Assembly (NCBI GenBank): GCA_904394975.1
Contig: CAJFNQ010000001.1
Coordinates: 1 to 60,363 of the forward strand
Origin: Metaruminococcus_A gallistercoris
GTDB taxonomy: Bacteria; Bacillota; Clostridia; Oscillospirales; Ruminococcaceae
DNA length: 60,363 nt
Reading direction: 5' to 3'
Position 1 is the stretch's first letter. Every line of letters starts with the position of its first letter. Below are positions 24,290 to 32,743 of the stretch, piece after piece. The notes beneath the pieces were generated by a model. That model ran no database searches. It was given only the letters and a program-made list of their open reading frames with translations, and had not been told where the DNA came from. Position numbers and translations under genes: made by a program.

Positions 24290-25918
24290 ATGGCTAAGGA
24301 TATTATTTACGGCGAAGAAGCCAGAAAATCTCTGCTTGCCGGTATCGACAAGCTGGCAAACACGGTAAAAATCACACTGGGCCCGAAAGGCCGCAACGTT
24401 GTGCTCGATAAAAAATACGGCGCGCCGCTCATCACCAACGACGGTGTTACCATCGCAAAAGAAATCGAGCTGGAAGATTCGTTTGAGAACATGGGCGCAC
24501 AGCTTGTAAAAGAGGTTGCGACCAAAACAAACGACGCTGCCGGTGACGGTACCACAACCGCGACTCTGCTTGCTCAGGCACTTGTCCGTGAAGGCATGAA
24601 AAACGTGGTTGCTGGCGCGAACCCGATGGTTGTCCGCAAAGGTATGGCCAAAGCGGTTGACACTGCTGTGGAAGCGGTCCTCAAAAACTCCAAGAAGGTT
24701 GACGGTTCTGACGACATCGCCCGTGTTGCTACCATTTCCGCTGCGGATGAGTCGGTCGGTAAGCTGATTGCGGAAGCAATGGAGAAGGTCACCGCAGACG
24801 GTGTTATCACCATTGAAGAATCCAAGACCGCTGAAACCTACAGCGAAGTCGTAGAAGGCATGCAGTTTGACCGTGGTTACATTGCTCCGTACATGGTCAC
24901 CGATACCGAAAAGATGGAAGCAGTTCTCGACGACGCTTACATTTTGATTACTGATAAAAAGATCAGCGCGATTCAGGAGATTCTCCCGCTGCTTGAGCAG
25001 ATCGTTCAGGCGGGCAAGAAGCTGCTCATCATCGCTGAGGATGTAGAAGGCGAAGCGCTCTCTACCCTGATTGTCAACAAACTGCGCGGCACCTTTACCT
25101 GTGTTGCGGTTAAAGCACCGGGCTTCGGCGATCGCCGCAAAGAGATGCTGCGTGATATCGCTACCCTGACCGGTGGCCAGGTTATCAGCGAAGAGGTTGG
25201 TCTTGAACTGAAAGATACAACAATGGATCAGCTTGGCCGCGCACGCCAGGTCAAAGTTCAGAAGGAGAACACCATCATTGTTGACGGCGCAGGCAATCCG
25301 GATGAGATCAAAGCGCGTGTTGGCCAGATCCGTGCTCAGATCGAAGAGACCACATCCGACTTCGATCGTGAGAAACTTCAGGAACGCCTTGCGAAACTGG
25401 CAGGCGGTGTTGCTGTCATCAAAGTCGGCGCTGCAACTGAAGTAGAAATGAAAGAGAAAAAACTCCGCATTGAGGATGCTCTTTCCGCAACCAAAGCGGC
25501 TGTTGAGGAAGGCGTTGTCGCAGGCGGCGGCGTTGCGCTCATCAACGCGATCCCGGCTGTTAAAGCTCTGATGGATGCTTCCACCGGCGACGAGAAAACC
25601 GGCGTGAAGATCGTGCTCAAAGCACTGGAAGAGCCGGTTCGCCAGATTGCGACCAACGCTGGTCTGGAAGGCTCTGTCATCGTTGACCAGATCATTAAAT
25701 CCGAAAAAGTCGGTTACGGCTTTGACTTCGCGAATGAAGAGTATTGTGACATGATGGCCCGCGGCATCATCGACCCGACTAAGGTTACCAGAAGCGCGCT
25801 GCAGAACGCGGCTTCCGTCGCGAGCATGGTGCTCACCACTGAAAGCCTTGTCACCGATCATCCGGAAGAGAATCCGGCTCCGGCTGCTCCGGCAGGCGGC
25901 ATGGGCGGCATGTATTAA
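24290..25918 (+). CDS. groEL: Chaperonin GroEL
   Basis: The 542-residue protein is normal length. ATP-binding motifs KITLGPKGRNVVLDKKYGAP and GDGTTTATLLAQALVREG are intact. The C-terminus has the Gly-Gly-Met tail (PAGGMGGMY). It forms the double heptameric ring for protein folding in the cytoplasm. AGGGGG precedes the ATG. A terminator follows its stop directly, so the operon contains groES and groEL only. Confidence 0.98.
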   Translation: MAKDIIYGEEARKSLLAGIDKLANTVKITLGPKGRNVVLDKKYGAPLITNDGVTIAKEIELEDSFENMGAQLVKEVATKTNDAAGDGTTTATLLAQALVREGMKNVVAGANPMVVRKGMAKAVDTAVEAVLKNSKKVDGSDDIARVATISAADESVGKLIAEAMEKVTADGVITIEESKTAETYSEVVEGMQFDRGYIAPYMVTDTEKMEAVLDDAYILITDKKISAIQEILPLLEQIVQAGKKLLIIAEDVEGEALSTLIVNKLRGTFTCVAVKAPGFGDRRKEMLRDIATLTGGQVISEEVGLELKDTTMDQLGRARQVKVQKENTIIVDGAGNPDEIKARVGQIRAQIEETTSDFDREKLQERLAKLAGGVAVIKVGAATEVEMKEKKLRIEDALSATKAAVEEGVVAGGGVALINAIPAVKALMDASTGDEKTGVKIVLKALEEPVRQIATNAGLEGSVIVDQIIKSEKVGYGFDFANEEYCDMMARGIIDPTKVTRSALQNAASVASMVLTTESLVTDHPEENPAPAAPAGGMGGMY

Positions 25919-25936
25919 TCGCTGAACAGTAAAATG

Positions 25937-25972
25937 AAAAACGGTTGGGAGCAATCCCAACCGTTTTTGTTT
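25937..25972 (+). terminator. Rho-independent terminator
   Basis: AAAACGGTTGGGA, GCAA loop, TCCCAACCGTTTTT followed by GTTTT, 18 bases after groEL. Confidence 0.95.
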
Positions 25973-26022
25973 TAAAGAGACCGGACGATATAATTTGTTT
26001 CAATGCCGTCATTGAATGCGGC

Positions 26023-27144
26023 TCAATTCTTTTTGTTTTGTTCAATTTTTTCCAGAAGCGTCTGGTGGTAAAGGTCCGCGTCAAGGGGAAGGTGGATCAT
26101 CGCGCCGTTCTGCCAGCCGGAAAGCATCATGGCGTTGACCAGTTCAAGGCTGTTGATACCGTCCAGGCCGTTCCACTTGTTTTCCGCGCCATAGAGAATG
26201 GCATCGGTAAAATTCTGGGTGACGTCCGGATGGGAAAACCCTTCCCTGGGCGGATATTCCACTGTGCTGACAACTGTTTTCAGTTTGCCAAAGGGATTGT
26301 TGTTGGTTTTGTTGTATTCCGGTTCCGGCATGTCTAATTTGTAAAAGGTCAGCCGGCGCCCTTCCGCAACAACCTTTCCGCTGTCGCAGGTAATCTCCAG
26401 ACGGCTGGTACCGGGAGCGTCCCCGGTGGATGCGATGAAGGTGCCGATCGCACCGTTTTTGTAGCGCATATAGGCGACCGCTTCATCCTCTACTTCGATG
26501 GGATGATACTTTCCGCATTCGCAGAATGCCTGCACCTGTTCCGGCATGCCGAACAGCCACTGCCAGGTATCAATGGAATGGATGGCCTGGTTGAGTAACA
26601 CTCCTCCGCCGTCGGTTTCATAGGTGCCGCGCCAAGGGGCGCTTGCGTAGTAGCAATTGCTCCGGTAAGAGATGGTCTCGATCCAGATCATCCGGCGAAC
26701 CCGCCCGAGTTTTCCATTCTGGATCATTTCGCGCAGACGGACGAATGCCGGATTTGCGCGTTCCTGATACATGATAGAAAAAACCTTTCCGCTCTTTTTC
26801 GCGGCTTCGTTCATGGGGATGACCTGCTTTGTATAAACACCCGCCGGTTTTTCCACCAGTACATGAAGACTGGCTTCGAATGCCTTGATGGCAAGTTCCG
26901 GGTGGGAGTAGTGCGGGGTGACAATCATCACAGCATCGATCAGCCCGCTGTGCAGAAACTGATCATAATCAGTAAAGCCGGCCACATCATCCGGCAGCTG
27001 CTGTTTTGCGGAATCAATTGTGGATGGATGGTTGGCGCAGATCGCAGTCAGCCGCGCACCTTCAATCTCGCCGTTTGCAAGATAACGGGCGTGCTGGCGG
27101 CCCATATTCGCCATGCCTACAATGCCGATGCGTACTTCGTTCAT
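26023..27144 (-). CDS. Gfo/Idh/MocA family oxidoreductase
   Basis: The 373-residue protein has the Rossmann motif IGIVGMANMGRQHARYL (about residues 5-21), an intact EKP signature (LVEKPAGVYT, about 96-105) and the alpha/beta C-terminal domain with GGVLLNQAIHSID. It is NAD(P)-dependent and probably acts on a sugar or inositol; the substrate is unknown. GGAGGAAA precedes the ATG on the minus strand. It stands alone, convergent with groEL and divergent from the two-component operon. Unlike the homologue at 2.2-3.35 kb it keeps the catalytic lysine. Confidence 0.92.
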   Translation of the reverse strand: MNEVRIGIVGMANMGRQHARYLANGEIEGARLTAICANHPSTIDSAKQQLPDDVAGFTDYDQFLHSGLIDAVMIVTPHYSHPELAIKAFEASLHVLVEKPAGVYTKQVIPMNEAAKKSGKVFSIMYQERANPAFVRLREMIQNGKLGRVRRMIWIETISYRSNCYYASAPWRGTYETDGGGVLLNQAIHSIDTWQWLFGMPEQVQAFCECGKYHPIEVEDEAVAYMRYKNGAIGTFIASTGDAPGTSRLEITCDSGKVVAEGRRLTFYKLDMPEPEYNKTNNNPFGKLKTVVSTVEYPPREGFSHPDVTQNFTDAILYGAENKWNGLDGINSLELVNAMMLSGWQNGAMIHLPLDADLYHQTLLEKIEQNKKN

Positions 27145-27429
27145 TGCTGTTTCCTCCTGTGTGTTTTATAGCAGAGAATCAACGGACCTTAAAATCAGTA
27201 TAGCACGCGGGAAAAGGAAAGGAAGCGTTTGGATAAAGATTTATCAGGATTTACAAAAATTGGGCTTTTTACTCGTTCAAACTGCTCAGGTGCTTGGAAA
27301 GTACTTGGATTATTACGCAAAGATTTAGATTTTGTTCACTTTTCACAAGGTGGATACGTTATAATAAAAAAGAATGGAACATCAGTCAATGATTGTCGGT
27401 CCGAACCAAATAATAAGGGGGTAAATGAA

Positions 27430-28122
27430 ATGTCAATAGGGAAAATTTTAGTGGTAGACGATGATAAGAATATCTGTGAACTGCTCCGTCTTTATCTGGA
27501 AAAAGAAGGATATAATGTTTTGATCGCCAATGAGGGTGAAGAAGCGATCGCCAAGTTCAATGCGGCTAAACCTGATTTGATTCTTCTTGACATCATGCTG
27601 CCGACGCTGGACGGATGGCAGGTCTGCCGGGAGATTCGCAAGACCTCCAATGTGCCGATTATTATGCTGACGGCAAAAGGCGAGACGTTTGACAAGGTGC
27701 TTGGACTGGAACTCGGTGCGGACGACTATGTGGTCAAACCGTTTGATACCAAGGAGGTCATTGCCCGTGTAAAAGCGGTGCTTCGTCGAACCGGAAATTC
27801 TGTCCCGGCGACGGAAGCAAAAGAGGTTAATTATGACAAGCTCAGTGTCAACATGACTCGGTATGAGCTGAAAGTGGATGGAAAGGTGATCGACACTCCT
27901 CCGAAAGAGCTGGAGCTGCTGTTCCACCTTGCGTCCAATCCGAACCGTGTCTATACGCGTGATCAGCTGCTGGACGAGGTTTGGGGATTTGAATACTACG
28001 GCGATTCCCGTACCATTGATGTGCATGTGAAACGTCTGCGTGAAAAGCTGGAAGGCGTTTCTGACAAATGGTCGCTCAAGACGGTTTGGGGAGTCGGCTA
28101 CAAATTTGAAGTGGCGGAATAA
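27430..28122 (+). CDS. Response regulator, OmpR/PhoB family
   Basis: The 230-residue protein has a receiver domain (acidic pocket in VVDDDKN, phospho-acceptor Asp in LILLDIMLP, Lys in VVKPF) and a C-terminal winged helix (about 130-228) with DQLLDEVWGFEYYGDSRTID. It acts as a DNA-binding transcription factor once phosphorylated by the kinase 36 bases downstream. The ATG at 27430 follows AAGGGGG; the long in-frame extension upstream to 27229 is non-coding. A TATAAT at 27360-27365 may be its -10, but the -35 is weak. Confidence 0.93.
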   Translation: MSIGKILVVDDDKNICELLRLYLEKEGYNVLIANEGEEAIAKFNAAKPDLILLDIMLPTLDGWQVCREIRKTSNVPIIMLTAKGETFDKVLGLELGADDYVVKPFDTKEVIARVKAVLRRTGNSVPATEAKEVNYDKLSVNMTRYELKVDGKVIDTPPKELELLFHLASNPNRVYTRDQLLDEVWGFEYYGDSRTIDVHVKRLREKLEGVSDKWSLKTVWGVGYKFEVAE

Positions 28123-28158
28123 CGGCGGTTTCATTTTTTCGCCGCTGTGGAGGCAGTT

Positions 28159-29679
28159 ATGCAAAAAAGCCTTTTTACAAAATATTTCGCCATCTGTGTG
28201 GCGGTTATCCTTGTCGCTCTGACGGTTCTCGGTTCTATCCTTTTGCTGATATCGGCGCAGTATTTTCGGAGCGAAAAATATGATCTGCTTAAAAAGACAA
28301 CGCAGAATGCGGTGGATTATACCATATCCAATTATCGCACACAGGATAATCAGGTGATTCTTGATGCGGATATCATCAATTCTTACCGCATTTTAGGCCG
28401 TTCGATTGAAGCGCAGGTGTTTTTGGTCAACAACTCCGGGCAAACGCTGTTGGTGGAAGGAATGCATATACAGGGCGATGATTCGACCGCGGATTATTTG
28501 AGCGGTTCGGATAACGCATATTCTTCTGTTCTGCTTCCTTATTCCATCCCGGAAAACATATTAAAGCAGGTGCGTGAAGACGGAGAGTACTTTGAAGTTG
28601 GCACATTGGGCGGAATTTATAAGAGTCAGACTTATATTTACGGGGCACCGGTCGTGCTGGAAGACGGAACATTGATCGCTTACCTGTTCCTGTCTGCCCC
28701 GGCAACCGCAATGGGGGATTTTCTGCTGCAGATTTTGCAGATGTTTTCCATTTCCTCAATATTTGTTATTTTTCTGTGTTTTATCATTTTTTATTTTGTC
28801 ACTCTTCAGATGGTCAAGCCGCTTCGGCGGATGGCGCATGCGGCTGCCCGGTTTGGCAGCGGGGACTTTACGACCCGGCTTGAGGTACACGGGGAAGATG
28901 AGATCGCTCAGCTCGCTTCTGCGCTGAACAATATGGCCCAGTCGCTTTCGGTTCTGGAAGCCAGCAGAAGAAGTTTTGTGGCGAATGTTTCTCACGAACT
29001 GCGTACGCCGATGACCACCATTGCCGGTTTTGTGGATGGAATACTGGACGGGACAATCCCGCCGGAAAAAGAAAGAGAATACCTGCATACGGTTTCGGAT
29101 GAGGTCAAACGGCTTTCCCGTCTGGTACGGGCAATGCTCAATATGTCCAAAATCGAAAGCGGTGAGGTGAAGATCAACCAGACGGATTTTGATATGCTGG
29201 ATGTGATCCTGCAGACGCTCTTTAGTTTTGAGAAGAACATTGAGGCAAAGGCCGTTGATATTCAGGGACTGGATCGCGATAAGGTTATTGTGTCGGCCGA
29301 TCAGGATCTGATCCACCAGGTGGTCTACAATCTTATTGAAAACGCTGTGAAGTTTGTGAATCCGGGCGGCGTGATTTCATTTGGATTCCGCGCACAGGGC
29401 GGGAATACTTATGTTACCATACGCAACAGCGGTGCCGGCCTTTCCAGAGAAGAAGTGCAGCATGTGTTTGAACGGTTTTATAAAACCGACAAATCACGCA
29501 GTTTGGATACAAACGGCGTGGGCTTGGGACTGTATATCGTTCGTTCAATCGTCAACCTTCATGGAGGAGAGATCACGGTTCGCTCGGTGGAAGGGGAGTA
29601 TTGTGAATTTGAGTTTTATGTTCCAAGCGGAAAGGTTTCCAAGGCAATGAAAAAGTTGCCGGGAAAAGAATCGGTTTGA
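28159..29679 (+). CDS. Sensor histidine kinase with HAMP domain
   Basis: The 506-residue membrane kinase has a first helix at about 11-34, an extracytoplasmic sensor of roughly 155 residues, a second helix at about 197-218 and a HAMP linker. The HisKA phospho-site is VSHELRTPM, and the ATPase domain shows the N box (NLIENAVKF), GAGLS and GVGLGLYIV. ATG 28159 is preferred to the in-frame GTG at 28147 because GGAGG (28149-28153) lies between them. Located between a PhoB-type regulator and an HtrA protease, it probably senses envelope stress. Confidence 0.92.
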   Translation: MQKSLFTKYFAICVAVILVALTVLGSILLLISAQYFRSEKYDLLKKTTQNAVDYTISNYRTQDNQVILDADIINSYRILGRSIEAQVFLVNNSGQTLLVEGMHIQGDDSTADYLSGSDNAYSSVLLPYSIPENILKQVREDGEYFEVGTLGGIYKSQTYIYGAPVVLEDGTLIAYLFLSAPATAMGDFLLQILQMFSISSIFVIFLCFIIFYFVTLQMVKPLRRMAHAAARFGSGDFTTRLEVHGEDEIAQLASALNNMAQSLSVLEASRRSFVANVSHELRTPMTTIAGFVDGILDGTIPPEKEREYLHTVSDEVKRLSRLVRAMLNMSKIESGEVKINQTDFDMLDVILQTLFSFEKNIEAKAVDIQGLDRDKVIVSADQDLIHQVVYNLIENAVKFVNPGGVISFGFRAQGGNTYVTIRNSGAGLSREEVQHVFERFYKTDKSRSLDTNGVGLGLYIVRSIVNLHGGEITVRSVEGEYCEFEFYVPSGKVSKAMKKLPGKESV

Positions 29680-29710
29680 TGGGTAACACAAACGATTTAG
29701 GTGAATTTAT

Positions 29711-31261
29711 ATGAATCAAAAGGAAAATGAGTTTGAAAACAGCTCCGGACAGGAGAACTGTTCGCAAGAGGCGCAGCAGCCTGATTGGAACGGACCCGAC
29801 GGTTCTGAGCGGATGACTGCCGGAGCTTCCGGATTGGGAAGTGAACCATCCAATCAGGAGGATGGATCCGCGGACCGGCAGGCTGGTCAGGGAGCCTATT
29901 CGGCTTCTAAAGAGCCCTTTTCCGGCGCTGAAACAGATAGGCCGGAGGGTGAGCCGTTTCTGGGGCAGCAGACGGCCGGGCCGTCTGCTCCGCCGGCCGG
30001 CCGTGTAAAGGAGTTTCGCTGGGAAGATGTAGAACCGGGCTTGTATGGGCGGCGTTCCATCAACAGGGGAAGAAGAAAGCCGGAAAACGAACCAAAAGCA
30101 TTGCGCGTTTTTGCCGTTGTGGTCAGCTGCGTGCTGGCGGTGACGCTCGGAATGCTTGCGTTTGTTCTGGTGGTGGATCTGCGTGGGAATCTTACAGATA
30201 ACGGCGTATCGGATTATTCTACCGGGTCGTCAGAAGAGAATGAATACTCGGGCCATGAGGATGGACCAAGTTTGGTGTTGAGTGACACGCCGGATTCTTC
30301 CAGTGAGATACCAGTGACCGGCGGTGTGTTGACCATACCGCAGATCGCAGCGAAAGTGCGTCCGTCGGTAGTGGGTATTGTTTCTTATACAGAGGAAAGC
30401 GGAATGCAGGCTTCCGGTGTGGGTTCCGGTATCATTATGACGAGTGACGGATACATCATTACCAATGAGCACGTGATTGCCGATGCCGCCGCGGTCAAAG
30501 TGGTCATGGAAAACGGCGACGAATTCGAGGCGGAGATTGTTGGCGCGGATAGCAAGACTGACCTTGCCGTGGTCAAAATTGAGCAGGATAATCTTACTCC
30601 TGCGGAATTTGGCGATTCGGATAAACTGGTGGCGGGAGAAACGGTTGTTGCGATCGGAAATCCCGGAGGGCTTAAATATGCGGGAAGCGTGACACAGGGA
30701 ATCGTTTCGGCAACCAACCGCCTTGTTTCCGCATCTTCTGACACGAGCTATACGCTCAACTGCATTCAGACCGATACAGCCATCAATCCCGGTAATTCAG
30801 GCGGCCCGCTGGTCAATGTGTATGGGCAGGTCATTGGAATCAACTCGTCAAAAATTGCCAAAACCGGTTATGAGGGAATGGCCTTTTCCATTGCGATCAA
30901 CGAAGCGAAACCGATCATTGACAAATTGATTCAATATGGCTACGTTCCGGATCGTATGCGCATTGGCCTTACGGTCACGCCGATTGATGAGGTTCTGTCG
31001 GAACTTTATGGTGTGCCGGTTGGTTTAAGGGTCCTTTCAGTGGAAGACGGTACCGACGCTAAAGCGCAAGGTATTGAGGTCGGAGACATTATTGTGAAGG
31101 CAGACGGCAATGAAATGACGGAATTCAGCGATCTTTCTGATCTGCTCAGCGAAAAAAAGGTGGGAGACAGCATTGTGTTGGATATCTATCGCCCAACCTC
31201 GGATGAAAACGGGCGGAATTTTCAAGTGGTTGTAAAACTGATTGAAGAACGGGGAAATTGA
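29711..31261 (+). CDS. HtrA/DegP-type membrane serine protease with PDZ domain
   Basis: The 516-residue protein has a long acidic, Gln/Ser/Pro-rich cytoplasmic segment (about 1-130), a membrane helix (about 131-156) and an extracytoplasmic trypsin-like domain. The catalytic triad is His254 (TNEHVI), Asp284 (TDLAVV) and Ser363 (GNSGGPL). A C-terminal PDZ domain spans about 410-505. Such proteases degrade misfolded envelope proteins. It starts 31 bases after the kinase, so it is probably the third gene of the operon and a likely effector of the two-component system. Confidence 0.94.
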   Translation: MNQKENEFENSSGQENCSQEAQQPDWNGPDGSERMTAGASGLGSEPSNQEDGSADRQAGQGAYSASKEPFSGAETDRPEGEPFLGQQTAGPSAPPAGRVKEFRWEDVEPGLYGRRSINRGRRKPENEPKALRVFAVVVSCVLAVTLGMLAFVLVVDLRGNLTDNGVSDYSTGSSEENEYSGHEDGPSLVLSDTPDSSSEIPVTGGVLTIPQIAAKVRPSVVGIVSYTEESGMQASGVGSGIIMTSDGYIITNEHVIADAAAVKVVMENGDEFEAEIVGADSKTDLAVVKIEQDNLTPAEFGDSDKLVAGETVVAIGNPGGLKYAGSVTQGIVSATNRLVSASSDTSYTLNCIQTDTAINPGNSGGPLVNVYGQVIGINSSKIAKTGYEGMAFSIAINEAKPIIDKLIQYGYVPDRMRIGLTVTPIDEVLSELYGVPVGLRVLSVEDGTDAKAQGIEVGDIIVKADGNEMTEFSDLSDLLSEKKVGDSIVLDIYRPTSDENGRNFQVVVKLIEERGN

Positions 31262-31272
31262 TCTTCAGCCCT

Positions 31273-31304
31273 TATCCCGGCGCATCATGCGCCGGGATTT
31301 TTTG
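31273..31304 (+). terminator. Rho-independent terminator
   Basis: ATCCCGGCGC, ATCAT loop, GCGCCGGGAT followed by TTTTTT, 12 bases after the htrA-type gene. Confidence 0.93.
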
Positions 31305-31436
31305 CTGTATTATCTATAACGACGAAATAAAGGAGAGCTTTTACATTTGCGGGAGGACACCCTAGCACCAAGAGAGTGTTTTATATTCCGCCGGAAAGAC
31401 AGGTTGCGCTTTTCTCTTTTTTGCATATGATGAATT

Positions 31437-31590
31437 ATAAGCAGGAAAACCAGCGGGCGAGCGGCAGAAGTGACGGCCGCTGCCGTCCCCAGAAAAGCTT
31501 TGCCGCGCATGCAGATGCGGCTTGCCTGCTTTTTATAAATTGTTGCCGCCGCGGATGAGATCATCTGCGGCGGCTTGCTTTTTGCGGGGT
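31437..31590 (+). ncRNA. Candidate structured small RNA (unassigned)
   Basis: The gap 31262-31715 has no convincing protein gene but is highly structured. AAGCAGG (31439-31445) can pair with CCTGCTT (31525-31531) ahead of a T run, enclosing hairpins CGGCAG/CTGCCG (31462-31485) and GCCGC/GCGGC (about 31508-31527). A second terminator-like repeat, GCCGCCGCGGATGA with its near-perfect complement (31545-31574), follows and ends in GCTTTTT. A possible promoter is TTGCGC (31404) 16 bases from TATGAT (31426). No known RNA family was recognised. Confidence 0.25.
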
Positions 31591-31670
31591 ATGAAACTTT
31601 GATTGCAATACGACCGGTTTGAATTTGTTTGAACGGCTCAAAGGCGGAGCATTCCGAACTGCCTGAACAT

Positions 31671-31701
31671 AAAAAGCCGTCGCATTAACGACGGCTTTTT
31701 G
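31671..31701. terminator. Bidirectional terminator
   Basis: AAAAAGCCGTCG, CATTAA loop, CGACGGCTTTTT. On the minus strand it lies 15 bases past the AEC transporter stop. Confidence 0.92.
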
Positions 31702-31715
31702 CATTTATAGAATGT

Positions 31716-32675
31716 TTATTTTACCAGATATGGAATCAATGGCAAAAGCAGACTGTGCAGCCACTGATAGAAAAAGCAGATGAGCGGGATGCTGACGATC
31801 CCGATGAGTGTACAAACGCTGAACAGTTCAGCCGCATACAACTCGTCACATTTGTGCCTTGCGGCAAACATCATAATAGCCACAGCAGGCGGGGCGGCTG
31901 CACCCATCAGAACAGTCAGCGCGACCATTTCTCCCACGGGAAGAAAGGCGAAAATTGTCGCACAAATCACCGGAATGAGCAGCAGGCGAACAGCACTCAC
32001 TGCGTAAAACCGGACTTTTGTAAATGCTTTCAAAATGTTTGTCTGCGCAATGAACGCTCCTGCAACGATCATGGCCAGCGGGGAATTCATGCTGCCGATA
32101 AAATTAATCGGATCGTAGACAACGTTCGGAAGACGAATCTGGAAGAAAAACAGAATTACGCCGAGCAGGATCGCAATAATGGTTGGCGCTTTCAAACAGT
32201 TAACCAGTTCAGAGGCTTTCATTTTACCGGTGAAAATCCCAATGCCCTGCGTCCACATAAATAAATTGGAAATGGCAATGTAAGCGCTAATATACAAAAC
32301 GCCCTCATTCCCGAACATGGCATAAACCAGCGGCGTTCCGAAAAAGCCGCAGTTTGTGTAAATACAGGCCAGACGGTCTACCTTGTATTTCATTTCCGGA
32401 GATTTTTTTAATACGATCCGGGTAATGACCATCATAAGCAGAATGGAAACAGCGGAAAGAACAAACGCGGTTAGAAGTCCGCTCACCACACGCGCTTCCA
32501 GTTCGGTTTGGAATGAGATGAAAATAATAAAAGGATTGACAACCAGCAAAAGCAGGTTGGAAAGCTGAAGATTGGTGGTTTGAGAGATAATGTGTATCCG
32601 GTAACAAACATACCCGACAATGATCATGATAAACATGACGATTGCCTGGTAGAGCACAGTCATTGCAATGTCCAT
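31716..32675 (-). CDS. AEC family transporter (auxin efflux carrier-like)
   Basis: The 319-residue protein has ten hydrophobic segments in the 5+5 arrangement of the AEC/MTP family. NLLLLVVNPFIIFISF is near helix 2 and GTPLVYAMFGNEG near the middle. Bacterial members export malate, malonate or amino-acid-like anions; the substrate here is unknown. The ATG at 32675 follows GAGGA. It lies downstream of the aldo/keto reductase gene on the same strand, with a terminator between them. Confidence 0.88.
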   Translation of the reverse strand: MDIAMTVLYQAIVMFIMIIVGYVCYRIHIISQTTNLQLSNLLLLVVNPFIIFISFQTELEARVVSGLLTAFVLSAVSILLMMVITRIVLKKSPEMKYKVDRLACIYTNCGFFGTPLVYAMFGNEGVLYISAYIAISNLFMWTQGIGIFTGKMKASELVNCLKAPTIIAILLGVILFFFQIRLPNVVYDPINFIGSMNSPLAMIVAGAFIAQTNILKAFTKVRFYAVSAVRLLLIPVICATIFAFLPVGEMVALTVLMGAAAPPAVAIMMFAARHKCDELYAAELFSVCTLIGIVSIPLICFFYQWLHSLLLPLIPYLVK

Positions 32676-32701
32676 GGGTGGTATCCTCTTCTTTAAGAAT
32701 G

Positions 32702-32737
32702 AAAATCTTCCCTCCCATAACGGGAGAGAAGATTTTT
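32702..32737 (-). terminator. Terminator of the aldo/keto reductase gene
   Basis: On the minus strand AAAAATCTTCTCTCCC, GTTAT loop, GGGAGGGAAGATTTT. It is placed just after the stop at 32744. Confidence 0.8.
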
Positions 32738-32743
32738 GTACGG

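Noticed and set aside
24284..25960. Long open frame antisense to groEL (558 codons)
   Set aside because: It mirrors groEL codon structure, has no ribosome binding site and repeats low-complexity Asn/Phe/Arg content. It is a shadow of a strongly biased gene.
31347..31430. 27-codon TTG-initiated frame after the htrA gene, with AAGGAG upstream
   Set aside because: Spacing of about 11 bases and arginine/phenylalanine-rich content without any family make it weak. It is more likely noncoding.
31437..31590. Candidate region as SRP RNA, 6S RNA or RNase P RNA
   Set aside because: The SRP loop consensus, the 6S open-bubble layout and RNase P conserved blocks are not present.
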